From DASQEH01 sp038237745 (GTDB lineage: Bacteria > Actinomycetota > Actinomycetes > Propionibacteriales > Nocardioidaceae), in contig JBBRYJ010000008.1 in NCBI GenBank assembly GCA_038237745.1, positions 78,112 to 142,111 on the forward strand: a stretch of DNA of 64,000 bases, given 5' to 3'. Position numbers and translations under genes: made by a program. This document shows, piece after piece, positions 53,699 to 62,660 of this stretch (its first letter is position 1; every line of letters starts with the position of its first letter). Below the pieces are notes generated by a model. The model worked only from the letters and a program-made list of their open reading frames with translations. It searched no databases and was not told where the DNA came from.

Positions 53699-54945
53699 GA
53701 GTACTCGTCGACATCAGCCCGTTGCGGACCTCATTCGGGTTCCGACGGCTATGGCTGGGTTCGACGCTGTCAGCCGTCGGCTCACAGATGACCACGTTTG
53801 CGGTGGTGCTGCAGGTGTACCTGATGACGCACTCTTCGGCCGCGGTCGGCGCGATCGGCCTGGTCGCGGGGCTCCCGGCGCTCTGCCTGGGACTCTTCGC
53901 CGGTGTGATCGTCGACGCGGTGGACCGGCGTCGCCTCGTCCTTGTCACCTCCACCCTGCTCACGGCGGTGTCGACGGCACTTGCCGTGCAGGCGTTCGTC
54001 GGACTCGACCAGCTCTGGCTGCTCTACGCCTTGGTGGCCGCCCAGTCGCTGGTCGCCTCCGTCGACGGTCCGGCACGGCGTACGTTCATGCCGCGCCTTC
54101 TCACCGCGAGGCAGATTCCGGCCGGAGTTGCCGTGACGATGCTGGCGATGCATGCGAGCCTGCTCCTTGGGCCTGTCCTCGCCGGGTTACTTGCTTCGAC
54201 GGGAGGACTGAGGCTCTGCTACCTTCTCGACGCAGTGAGCTTCCTGGCTGCACTGTACGGCGTCGCGCGGCTTCCAGAGATGCGCCGGCAAGGTCAGGCG
54301 GCGTCTCCTGGGCTAGGGGCCGTACGGGAGGGACTGGCGTTCCTACGCCGCAGTCAGGTGCTGAGTGCAGCACTTCTGGCCGATGTGAGCGCGACCTTCC
54401 TCGCCATGCCCGTCTCGCTCTTCCCGGCCATCAACGCCGAGCGCTTTCATGGGTCCCCCCGCACGCTTGGCATGTTCACGGCGGCATTGGCGGCTGGGGG
54501 TCTCCTGGGCTCGGCCGTCTCCGGACCGGTCGGAAGTATTTCTCGACAGGGCCGTGCAATGTTGGCGGCTGGTGCCCTGTGGGGGCTCGCCCTCGCCATG
54601 TTCGGCATCGTGGAAGGTCTGGTGCCCACGCTGGCGTTCCTCACCATCGCCGGCGCCGCAGACATGACCAGCGTGGTGCTTCGCTCTACGATCATCCAGG
54701 CCGAGGCACCCGACGAGCTGAGGGGTCGGATGAGCGCGGCCGAGTACGTCGTCGGCGCCGCCATGCCGGCGGTGGGCAACTTTCGCGCAGGCGTGGTCGG
54801 TTCTCTCACGACACCCGGCGTCAGTGCCCTCGTCGGTGGGCTGGCAGCGTCGGCCGGGGCTGCGCTGCTGGCGCTCGCCTTTCCAGCGTTCGCTCGCTAT
54901 GCACGACCCACGCAGGATACGGCCCTGGCGCAGAGTCCGTCCTGA
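53695..54945 (+). CDS. MFS exporter (EntS/DHA-like)
   Basis: A 416-residue major-facilitator protein with about twelve hydrophobic segments. It opens with the entS-type N-terminus (FRRLWLGSTLSAVGSQMTTF). The motif A-like loop is AGVIVDAVDRRRLVLVTSTL. Such proteins export siderophores or drugs. It is translationally coupled to the MarR gene. Substrate is unknown. Confidence 0.9.
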   Translation: MRVLVDISPLRTSFGFRRLWLGSTLSAVGSQMTTFAVVLQVYLMTHSSAAVGAIGLVAGLPALCLGLFAGVIVDAVDRRRLVLVTSTLLTAVSTALAVQAFVGLDQLWLLYALVAAQSLVASVDGPARRTFMPRLLTARQIPAGVAVTMLAMHASLLLGPVLAGLLASTGGLRLCYLLDAVSFLAALYGVARLPEMRRQGQAASPGLGAVREGLAFLRRSQVLSAALLADVSATFLAMPVSLFPAINAERFHGSPRTLGMFTAALAAGGLLGSAVSGPVGSISRQGRAMLAAGALWGLALAMFGIVEGLVPTLAFLTIAGAADMTSVVLRSTIIQAEAPDELRGRMSAAEYVVGAAMPAVGNFRAGVVGSLTTPGVSALVGGLAASAGAALLALAFPAFARYARPTQDTALAQSPS

Positions 54946-55000
54946 AAGCGAAGTCCCGAAACACCTGTCCTCGTTGGGCTCGCGACCTCCTCTCCCTACG

Positions 55001-56278
55001 TCAGGCCACCATCACGCCGACGGGCTCGGGCAGGAAGTCCGGAAACACTGTCGAGGTGGAGACGCCGAATCGGCTTCGGAGGATCTCCGACAGCACGCTG
55101 CGGTAGTCGGTCGTCACCTTCAGGTCTCCGTCCTCGAGGCGCGCCGTCGACAGGCCTGGCCAGCTTCCGTGGTACCTGCCGCCCCGGACTCCGCCCCCCA
55201 GCACGAGGGTCGAGCTTCCCCACCCGTGGTCAAGGCCTCCGGCGCCGTTCTTGGCGACCCTCCGACCGAACTCCGTCACCGTGACAAGCGTGACGCGCGA
55301 GCCCGTCGCACCAAGGTCCGTGAAGAACGCCGCAAGGGCTTGGGCCAGTCCCGTCGCCATGCCGTTGAGCGAGATGTTCCCGGTGGAGTCGAGGGTTCCC
55401 ACGTTCGAGTGCATGTCCCAGCCGCCATAGTCGAGCGTCACGATCTCGACGCCTGCCTGCGCCTTGATCAGACGAGCCGTATCGCTCAACGCATCTCCAA
55501 GACTGCCGTCCGGGTAGCGTGCGCCATTCGCGGGCACATAGGAGTGGCTGAGGGTCTCACGCAGCACGGCCGTGGTCGACAACGAGCTCCTGGCTCCCTG
55601 TGCGAGAGGCCCGTGCGCCTTTCCCCATACCTGGGTAAGGGCGCGCCGGCGGAGCCTCTCCGCGGCGGCGTCGGCACCGCCTGACAGGTCGATGGCATCT
55701 GTGGAGCTCGCGGCGAGCGTCGGTTGGGGCCCGATCATCGAGGTCGGCAGCATGCCCGACCCGACGCTCACTCCCCCGAGGGGAGTCTGGTTCGGCTGGA
55801 GCCCCACGAGTCGGTTGATCCACCCGCTCCGGATGTCCGAGCCCGGTGCCGCGTCCTCGATCGCCTCGATCGCGTCGAAGTGCGACCTGTTGGGCATGGG
55901 CAGCCCCGTGGCGAGCACCACGCCCATCTTGCTCGCGTTCCACATCGGCTCCAGCGGCGCGAACGCCGGGTGCAGACCGAAGCTCGCGTCGATACAGAGA
56001 AGCTTGGACTTGGGGATGGCGATGAGCGGACGTGCGTCGTAGTAGGCCTGGTCGGCATGTGGCACGACCAGGGACAGGAAGTCCGCCCCGCCGCGTAGGC
56101 TCAGCACGACCACGACGTTGCCGTCGGTCGCGCCGAAGGCGGTCTGGCGGAACGTGTCGCCGAACATCGTGGCCGCAACCGCCCCACTCGACGCCAGCGT
56201 CGCGTTGCGGAGGAAGCTCCGCCGCGTGGACGAGTAGTCGGGGCACGAACAGGCTTGCTGGTCGGTCATGTCAATCAC
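55001..56278 (-). CDS. DUF1501 protein, Tat-exported
   Basis: Sulfatase-like fold protein of the DUF1501 family. A twin-arginine signal (STRRSFLRNATLASSGAVAA) indicates folded export. Family blocks are VVVVLSLRGGADFLSLVVPH, GLPMPNRSHFDAIEAIEDAA, LDYGGWDMHSNVGTLD, TVTEFGRRVAKNGAGGLDHG and WGSSTLVLGGGVRGGRYHG. GTG 56278 overlaps the DUF1800 stop (GTGA, 425 aa); ATG 56269 has AAGGTG 6 nt upstream and is the alternative. It is paired with DUF1800 in one operon. Biochemical activity is unproven. Confidence 0.92.
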   Translation of the reverse strand: MIDMTDQQACSCPDYSSTRRSFLRNATLASSGAVAATMFGDTFRQTAFGATDGNVVVVLSLRGGADFLSLVVPHADQAYYDARPLIAIPKSKLLCIDASFGLHPAFAPLEPMWNASKMGVVLATGLPMPNRSHFDAIEAIEDAAPGSDIRSGWINRLVGLQPNQTPLGGVSVGSGMLPTSMIGPQPTLAASSTDAIDLSGGADAAAERLRRRALTQVWGKAHGPLAQGARSSLSTTAVLRETLSHSYVPANGARYPDGSLGDALSDTARLIKAQAGVEIVTLDYGGWDMHSNVGTLDSTGNISLNGMATGLAQALAAFFTDLGATGSRVTLVTVTEFGRRVAKNGAGGLDHGWGSSTLVLGGGVRGGRYHGSWPGLSTARLEDGDLKVTTDYRSVLSEILRSRFGVSTSTVFPDFLPEPVGVMVA

Positions 56279-57897
56279 CTTGTCAAGTGCTCTGGCGTGT
56301 CGAGGAGGATGCCGAGCAGCTTCGGCATCCGGTAGTTGATGAGGACGTGGTCTCGCGTGATGACGTTGCCGGGTGCCTGGTCCGTGGCTATGCAGGCGGC
56401 ACCCAGCAGCCGGCTCGTCGAGACCCTGCCGTGCAGCTCCCGGCACAGATGGTCGACGAAGGCGTCGAAGCGGATCTGCCTCTCGGGGAGCCAGGAGGCG
56501 TGTGTCCGGTAGCGGACTCCGGTGGTCGGGTAGTACCCGCCGGCCAGACCGTAGTGAACGTGGTAGGAGCCCATCATGCGTGAGGAGGACGACCAGGCAG
56601 GACCGCTGTCAGGGAAGCCGTCCGGAGGTCCCCAGCCGAACGGGATCTGGCCGGCGGTCCTCGCGACGTGGTAGATCGCGTTGGCGGCGTCCTCCTCGTT
56701 GACGGGTTCACTGATCCGCATCCCGTACACCCGCATGGTCTGGATGAGGTCTTCGGTCGGTGTACGCACCTTCTTGCCGACCGACTCGAGGAACTCAGGG
56801 TGGCTCACGAGTGCCTGCAGCGTCTGCTTGATGTCGGTGCCCGAGTCGAGGAACACCGCGGCGAGCTCGTTCACCAGGCTCGCCGACGGTTCGTCGGACA
56901 CGAAGCGGACGGCCAGCTTCTGGGCGATCCGCTTCGCGGTGGCCGGATGATGGGCCAGATAGGACAGGTACTCCTGAAGAACAGGGCGTCCGTCGAGGTC
57001 CGCGTTGGCGCTCGAGAAGCCCATCACGGTGACCGGTCCCGTCGCGTGCATGTCGGGCTCGTAGGAGTAGGCCCATGTCTTGTACCGGTCGATGTGGTAC
57101 CCGGTGAGGATTCGAGCCGAGTCGGTGACCTGCGACTCGGAGTATCCGGCTGTGCGGCCGACGGTATGCAGCTCCAGCAGCTCTCGGCCGAGGTTCTCGT
57201 TGAGCTGCTCGATGACCGCTCCGCCGGACCTGCGCTCGACCATCGACAGGTCGGCGTCGAGGTACGTCAGCATCGTCGGGTGCACGATCGCCTCGGCGAG
57301 CATCTCGTCGAATCGGCCGAGCGCGTGCCTGCGGATGAGCTGGTCGTAGTCAGGACGCCAGAACCACGCCTTGTCCGCGCCCCCGTAGACATGCAGGTGG
57401 TTCTGCCAGAACTCCGTCATCACCTCGAGCACCTGACGCTTGCTGTAGGTGCGACGCAGTAGCGTCCAGCGCGCCTGGTCCGCCTGAGCCCCGCTGGAGT
57501 ACCCGCCCGCGGACGACAACCTGTAGCTCTCGGCGGCGGTGCGGTGCCGCGTCGCGAACCAGCCGTCGAATCCGTCGGCCTGTGCGTCGGCAATCGTCGC
57601 GGGGTCGAGCTGCTGTGTGAACCATGCGTCCGGGCCTCCTGCAGCATGCATGTCCCGGCGGAGCCGGGGCGTGTATCCGTACGCGAACCGGTTCGCCATG
57701 TGCCTGGTGGCGACGCTCGGGACGGCTGTGGCCGAGTATGGCCGCACGGCCGGCAGGAACGGAGCCGACGTGGCCGCCTCGGCGCCGCTCGACGAGACGG
57801 TTATCGCCGCGGCAGCGCCGGTGACCGCCGCACCGGCGAGTACGCCTCGGCGGGACAGTCCTGTGAGCGGGGCGGGCACAGCGTTGCGACGACTCAT
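56275..57897 (-). CDS. DUF1800 protein, Tat-exported
   Basis: The 540-residue protein starts with a twin-arginine signal (LSRRGVLAGAAVTGAAAAIT). DUF1800 blocks follow: TRHMANRFAYGYTPRLRRDM, LEVMTEFWQNHLHVYG, NENLGRELLELHTVGRTAGY and HPATAKRIAQKLAVRFVSDE. ATG 57897 has AAGGGA 5 nt upstream. The partner DUF1501 gene overlaps its stop. The pair is conserved across many phyla without a settled function. Confidence 0.92.
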   Translation of the reverse strand: MSRRNAVPAPLTGLSRRGVLAGAAVTGAAAAITVSSSGAEAATSAPFLPAVRPYSATAVPSVATRHMANRFAYGYTPRLRRDMHAAGGPDAWFTQQLDPATIADAQADGFDGWFATRHRTAAESYRLSSAGGYSSGAQADQARWTLLRRTYSKRQVLEVMTEFWQNHLHVYGGADKAWFWRPDYDQLIRRHALGRFDEMLAEAIVHPTMLTYLDADLSMVERRSGGAVIEQLNENLGRELLELHTVGRTAGYSESQVTDSARILTGYHIDRYKTWAYSYEPDMHATGPVTVMGFSSANADLDGRPVLQEYLSYLAHHPATAKRIAQKLAVRFVSDEPSASLVNELAAVFLDSGTDIKQTLQALVSHPEFLESVGKKVRTPTEDLIQTMRVYGMRISEPVNEEDAANAIYHVARTAGQIPFGWGPPDGFPDSGPAWSSSSRMMGSYHVHYGLAGGYYPTTGVRYRTHASWLPERQIRFDAFVDHLCRELHGRVSTSRLLGAACIATDQAPGNVITRDHVLINYRMPKLLGILLDTPEHLTR

Positions 57898-58027
57898 GGA
57901 ATCCCTTTCGGCAGCCCGGCCGGCCTTGCATGAAGGCCCCGAGGCTTTGCGTCCCCGCTTCACAACGGGTTTGCCCTTTATCGGAGGGTGGTGGTTCAAC
58001 TACCGAATGTACATTATTTGCGGCAAT

Positions 58028-59911
58028 TTATCCGTTGTGGGGGTTTTCTAGGCTCTGAGTAGCCGTCACCGCCGCGCTGAGGATGGTCGCGAGCAACGCC
58101 GCCGTCTCGCACGACGCGAGATCGTCGACCCGCACCGGCAGCGGCAGGCACCAGTTGTCACGGTCCGAGGCGCCGGGCAGGTTCGGTCGCCGACGAGCCT
58201 GGACAGCGTCCTCGAGCGTTGCCGAGAGCAACACAGACGGCGCCTGCGCAAGGTGCCGGTAGGCGACCTCCGTCACCCGCTGCGCCGTGGTGTCATCGGA
58301 GAGGTCGCGCTCCGTCGCGATGCGCCCCACCAGGGTGCTCCTGCCACGGTCGACCTCGTCCCGCGAGGCGCCGGTGAGCGTGAACTGCTCGTCACGGTCC
58401 TCACCGGTCCAGAGCCCGGCGACTGTCGGGAGGTCGTGGGTGGTGACTGCGGCCATCGACTTGGGGGGCCACGTCGCGGGGTCGCCGTCCTCGAAGTAGA
58501 GCAACCGGTACGCCAGCACATCATGGTCGGCAAGCGCCGGCCTCACGCCCGGCTCGACAGTACCGAGATCCTCGCCGACGACGACCGCCTTCGCGCGGTG
58601 GCTCTCCAGCGCGACGATGTCCAGCAGGTCGCTGCTCGGGTACCTCACGTAGGCCCCGTCCTGGGGCGACCCGGCCGTCGCCACCCACCAGAGGCGGAAG
58701 AGGCCCATCACGTGGTCGACGCGCAAGCCGCCGCCATGTGCCATGGTCGACCTGATCGCTTCCACGAAGGCCCGATACCCCTGCGCACGCAGGCGCCAGG
58801 GCGTGGGCGGGGGCGATCCCCACTCCTGACCCGCAGGGTTGAAGAAGTCGGGTGGCGCCCCGATCGTCACACCCTCGGCCAGCAGATCCTGCCAGACCCA
58901 CGCGTCGGCACCCCCCGCGTCCACTCCGATCGGCAGGTCCTGCACGATCGTGAAGTCGCGCGTCGCGCTGCGCAGCTGGCGCGACATCTGCCACTGGAGC
59001 CAGGCATGGAACAGCACCTCCTCCTCGGAGCGTTCAGCAAATCGGCGTGCGGCGTCTCCGTCGGGGTCGTGGAGCGTCGGGTGCCAAGTCCGCCAGTCCG
59101 GTCCGTGCTCCACCGCCAGCGCGCACCACAGAGCGAACTGCCTCAGCGAGCTGCCCTGCTCCTCCCGCCATGCGCGGAAGTCGTCGCGGTCGTGGTTCAC
59201 GGAGAAGATCTGCCGGAGCGCCTTGCTCTTGATCCGCCAGACGGCGTCCCGGTCGATCGTGGGGAGGTCGTTGAGAGCTCTTCCCCGCCGAGAGAGCTCG
59301 CCGACGTCGACCGAGAGCTCCGAAGCGAGACCGTCGACGTCCAGATAGATCGGGTTACGGAACCGCCGGGTGGTCGGCAGGTAGGGACTGTTCTCCTGCG
59401 GAGTCGTGGGGGCGACGGCGTGCAACGGGTTGACGAGCAGGAACCCTGCTCCGAGCGACTGGGACCATTCCCGCAACACCTGGAGGTCCCGCAGGTCGCC
59501 GATCCCCCACGAGCGACGCGACCGGGCGGCGTACAGCTGAACCGCCCACCCCCATGCCCGCCACGCTGCGGGCAGCCAACACCGGCCCGGAGACACGATC
59601 AGGGTGCGCTCGCGGCCGTCGACATGGACGACGTGGTATCCAAGCGGAAAGTCGGCTGACAGCGTGCTCTGGACCTGCCGGGTTGCGCCGTCCTCGCAGG
59701 CCACGTCAACCGTGCCCAGGCCCAGATCCTGTCCAGGTCGGGCGACGATCGGCGCGAAGTCGTCGAGATCGTCGGGCGGATGCCCGATTGCCGCCCGGAG
59801 CCTGGCGGTGACATCGTCCGAAACCGTCCGCGACTCGTCCTGTGCGTCGACCCACACGCTCTGGATGCCCCAAGCGTCGACGGTGCTGGACTCCTCCGGC
59901 CGGCGGGACAT
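58028..59911 (-). CDS. malQ: 4-alpha-glucanotransferase
   Basis: A 627-residue amylomaltase (GH77) that transfers alpha-1,4-glucans. Motifs are GIGDLRDLQVL, LLVNPLHAVAPTTPQENSPY, DLPIGVDAGGADAWVWQDLL, GAPPDFFNPAGQEWG, GGLRVDHVMGLFRLWWV (nucleophile Asp), VVGEDLGTVEPGVR (acid/base Glu) and VTTHDLPTVAGLW. An actinobacterial N-terminal beta domain precedes the barrel. ATG 59911 is the likely start; the frame stays open to 59971. It fits a glycogen/maltodextrin role with pgm and the UGPase. Confidence 0.94.
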   Translation of the reverse strand: MSRRPEESSTVDAWGIQSVWVDAQDESRTVSDDVTARLRAAIGHPPDDLDDFAPIVARPGQDLGLGTVDVACEDGATRQVQSTLSADFPLGYHVVHVDGRERTLIVSPGRCWLPAAWRAWGWAVQLYAARSRRSWGIGDLRDLQVLREWSQSLGAGFLLVNPLHAVAPTTPQENSPYLPTTRRFRNPIYLDVDGLASELSVDVGELSRRGRALNDLPTIDRDAVWRIKSKALRQIFSVNHDRDDFRAWREEQGSSLRQFALWCALAVEHGPDWRTWHPTLHDPDGDAARRFAERSEEEVLFHAWLQWQMSRQLRSATRDFTIVQDLPIGVDAGGADAWVWQDLLAEGVTIGAPPDFFNPAGQEWGSPPPTPWRLRAQGYRAFVEAIRSTMAHGGGLRVDHVMGLFRLWWVATAGSPQDGAYVRYPSSDLLDIVALESHRAKAVVVGEDLGTVEPGVRPALADHDVLAYRLLYFEDGDPATWPPKSMAAVTTHDLPTVAGLWTGEDRDEQFTLTGASRDEVDRGRSTLVGRIATERDLSDDTTAQRVTEVAYRHLAQAPSVLLSATLEDAVQARRRPNLPGASDRDNWCLPLPVRVDDLASCETAALLATILSAAVTATQSLENPHNG

Positions 59912-60197
59912 GGCCGCATCATGCCCGGCTGAAGAGTGCGCTCGTACGCCGGCACCCCCGCCAGCTAGCACGATGTCCGCCGCTCGTCGTCGCTGTCATG
60001 ACCCTGCCCGACAGCTTCGGACCGTCCTCGAGGAGACGACCCTCGACCGTGCGACGATCTACGTCTCCGCCGGCGCCCTCGAGGCCGAGGTGGCGTCGGC
60101 CGGCCGTACGCGATCGCGTTCGACCTGGTCTCGATCACATCCGCCGGCACTGCGGCGATCAGCCGAGACGGGGACAGCCGGCCCAAGGAGGAGCGCG

Positions 60198-61433
60198 ATG
60201 CCCGATAACAAGGTCGTCATCGTAGGAGCGGGGATGGCCGGTCTGGCGTGCGCCGTGGAGCTGACGCGGCGCGGTATGGCGGTCGCGGTCCTGGAGGCCT
60301 CCGATGCGGTCGGCGGCCGGATCCGTACCGACCGTCTCGACGCCTTGCTGCTCGATCGGGGCTTCCAGCTGCTCAACCCCGCGTACCCCGCACTCGAGGG
60401 CCTCGTCGACCTGGAGGCGTTGCACTTACATCCGTTCGGGGCTGGGGTCGTCGTCGCGTCCGGCGGCGAGCGCTCGGTGCTTGCAGACCCACGACGATCC
60501 GTCTCGGACCTCGGGGGTGCCTTCGACGCCTCGACCGGCTCTGTGCGCGAGAAGCTGCGGTTCGGCTCATATGTCGCGACGACCGCCCTCGGCTCAGGTG
60601 AGCGGATCAAGCAGCGGGACGACCGGCCGTACGGTGAGGTCCTGGACGCCTTCGGAGTGAAGGGACCGCTGCGACGCAAGGTCCTGGCCCCGTTTCTCGC
60701 CGGCGTCCTCGGCGAGGACGACGGGGAGTCCTCGAGGATCTTCGTCGACCTGCAGCTGCGGATGTTCGCCAGAGGGACCCCGTCCCTTCCAGCGCGAGGA
60801 ATGCAAGCGCTGCCGGAGCAGGTCGCAGCGGCTCTGCCTCCCGGGTCGGTGCACCTCAACGCCCGGGCGACGTCGGTCGACGGGAGGACAGTCACGACCC
60901 ACGAGGGCTCCTGGAGTGGGGACGCCGTCGTCGTGGCGACGGACGGCCCCACGGCCTCGACCCTCACCGGGATGCCCTCTCCCCGTATGCGGGGTCTCAC
61001 CACCATGTACCACCACGCGGAGCACTCCCCCGCATCGCGGCCCTTTATCCATGTCGACGGGGACCGTCGCGGACCGGTCGTCAACACGGCGGTCGTGTCC
61101 GACATCGCGCCCACCTACTGCCGCAGCGGCGCCCTCATCGCCACGACGCTTCTCGGCGCCCCGAGCGACTCGGACCTCGCATCGGCAGTGGTCCGTCAGC
61201 TCGGTGCCATCTACGGCGTCGACGCCTCGCGGTGGCAGCACGTCGCGACCTACCGGATCACCCATGCTCTGCCTGCCATGGAGCCGCCGCTGAATATGCG
61301 GCAGCCCGTCGTGGCCGGCGACCGGCTCTTCGTCGCGGGCGACCACCGGGACACTGCCTCCATCCAGGGAGCGATCGTCTCGGGACGCCGAGCGGCCGCA
61401 GCCGTCCTGCGGGCCTTTGGGGACACTGGCTAG
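60198..61433 (+). CDS. FAD-dependent amine-oxidase-like oxidoreductase
   Basis: A 411-residue Rossmann flavoprotein. The FAD loop is VVIVGAGMAGLACAVELTRR, then LEASDAVGGRIRTDRL. It ends with the second FAD-binding block RLFVAGDHRDTASIQGAIVS. It resembles protoporphyrinogen oxidase/phytoene desaturase relatives, with substrate unknown. ATG 60198 has AAGGAGGAG upstream. About 230 nt before it hold no gene I trust. Confidence 0.9.
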   Translation: MPDNKVVIVGAGMAGLACAVELTRRGMAVAVLEASDAVGGRIRTDRLDALLLDRGFQLLNPAYPALEGLVDLEALHLHPFGAGVVVASGGERSVLADPRRSVSDLGGAFDASTGSVREKLRFGSYVATTALGSGERIKQRDDRPYGEVLDAFGVKGPLRRKVLAPFLAGVLGEDDGESSRIFVDLQLRMFARGTPSLPARGMQALPEQVAAALPPGSVHLNARATSVDGRTVTTHEGSWSGDAVVVATDGPTASTLTGMPSPRMRGLTTMYHHAEHSPASRPFIHVDGDRRGPVVNTAVVSDIAPTYCRSGALIATTLLGAPSDSDLASAVVRQLGAIYGVDASRWQHVATYRITHALPAMEPPLNMRQPVVAGDRLFVAGDHRDTASIQGAIVSGRRAAAAVLRAFGDTG

Positions 61434-61436
61434 TCT
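61431..61436 (+). promoter_or_regulatory. Putative -10 box (TAGTCT) for the small membrane protein
   Basis: TAGTCT starts at the TAG stop of the oxidoreductase gene and is 7 nt before ATG 61444. Confidence 0.4.
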
Positions 61437-61443
61437 TCACCGC

Positions 61444-61602
61444 ATGGGTTGGTTGCTCCTTCTTCTCGCGGCGCTGGCTGTACTGGTGGTCGTCGGTTTC
61501 GTTATCTCAGCCTTGAAGTGGCTCATCATCGTCGTCGCTGTCGTGGTAGCCGTCGCGCTGTTGACCGGGGTGCTGCCGAGCGGGCGCTCCGGCTCACGCT
61601 GA
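61444..61602 (+). CDS. Small hydrophobic membrane protein (52 aa)
   Basis: Almost wholly hydrophobic: two adjacent segments (LLLLLAALAVLVVVGFVISA and WLIIVVAVVVAVALLTGVLP) with a basic tail GRSGSR. Starts 10 nt after the oxidoreductase stop. Its compact form is like other conserved actinobacterial mini membrane proteins; function unknown. Confidence 0.65.
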   Translation: MGWLLLLLAALAVLVVVGFVISALKWLIIVVAVVVAVALLTGVLPSGRSGSR

Positions 61603-61670
61603 ATGGCATCTCTCGATCCGGGTCGGAACGGTTCGACGCCGCCACCTGGGCGACTCCTAGATGCCAGCAG

Positions 61671-62189
61671 CTAGGGTCGCGCCTCGTGCCCTGACCGGCC
61701 GGCCGTTCGCCGGTCCGCTTTCATCTCGGCTTCGAAGATGTGGCGCCGCCCGCCGAGCAGCTGGTCGCGGGTGTGCTTCTCCAGCTCCTGGAACACCTGG
61801 TAGTAGCCGTCGTCGTACTCCTCGACGACCTGGAACGTCCACCGTCCGCTGAGCACGTTCCGTCCGACCAGAGTGCTCTCGATCTCGTCCGCAAGCTCGT
61901 CGTGCCCGGCCTCACGAAGCTGGTCGACCGCCTCGCCGACCTCGAGGTCGGCGGCACCGGTCAACTGGTGAAAGGAGTAGAGCATCCCCCTAGCCCTTTC
62001 GACCGTCTCCAGCGCCTCTGTCATCTTGCCGGCTGCGGCCACCGCAGCAGTCGACACTCCGTCCGGGCGCCGATGCCGGGGTAGCGGCTCGTCCGGGGCG
62101 GTCGGGAGGAGGGTCCCACCCTCGCCGGAGCGGCCCTTCGGCGGCGATTTCGGCTGCGAATCATCAGACATGCAGATGCTGTACCCCAC
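61671..62189 (-). CDS. Conserved hypothetical soluble protein (172 aa)
   Basis: A disordered Ser/Pro/Gly N-terminal quarter is followed by a helical domain: ALETVERARGMLYSFHQLTG, GEAVDQLREAGHDELADEIE and VLSGRWTFQVVEEYDDGYY. It ends with a charged tail. GTG 62189 is preferred because GGGAGG lies 5 nt upstream; ATG 62171 is the alternative. I recall similar actinobacterial proteins without function. Confidence 0.75.
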   Translation of the reverse strand: MGYSICMSDDSQPKSPPKGRSGEGGTLLPTAPDEPLPRHRRPDGVSTAAVAAAGKMTEALETVERARGMLYSFHQLTGAADLEVGEAVDQLREAGHDELADEIESTLVGRNVLSGRWTFQVVEEYDDGYYQVFQELEKHTRDQLLGGRRHIFEAEMKADRRTAGRSGHEARP

Positions 62190-62332
62190 TGGGGCCTCCC
62201 TGAAGCCCGCTCACCCGACCAGCGTGACCGGTTCTTGGCAGGGGCGCGGGTATGCTGCGAAAACGCCGGTAACAGAGGCTTTGGGCGAGAACTCAAGGAT
62301 GTCACTGTCACCGCCGAACGCCAGGAGGGCAC

Positions 62333-62530
62333 GTGCGCATCCTCGGTCTCATTCTCGTGATCTGGCTGCTGATCGGCGTCGCCGCAGCATTCCAACGCGA
62401 CTACTTCTCCGGCGCCGACAAGAACTGCGCGAAGTTCGGGACGACCGCGGTGACCATCATCGCCGGACCGCTCAACTACGTCGGTGCCAATCCCAAGGTG
62501 CACTGCAAGGTGCCTCAACCCTCGAAGTAA
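62333..62530 (+). CDS. Small membrane protein (65 aa)
   Basis: GTG 62333 follows a strong AGGAGGG site. One hydrophobic N-terminal segment (ILGLILVIWLLIGVAAAFQR) is followed by DYFSGADKNCAKFGTTAVTI and a conserved-looking terminus with a second Cys (KVHCKV). Common in actinobacteria in this form; function unknown. Confidence 0.8.
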   Translation: MRILGLILVIWLLIGVAAAFQRDYFSGADKNCAKFGTTAVTIIAGPLNYVGANPKVHCKVPQPSK

Positions 62531-62660
62531 GCGCGTCGCCTCTCACCACTGCTCGCCGCAAATTTGTCCGACGTGTCACCTAGCGCTATGCGAAGCGTGC
62601 TAGTAGCGTCAGCGCGTCCGTTCATCAAGGCGACCGCCGGTCTAGCGACACGAGGTGCAC

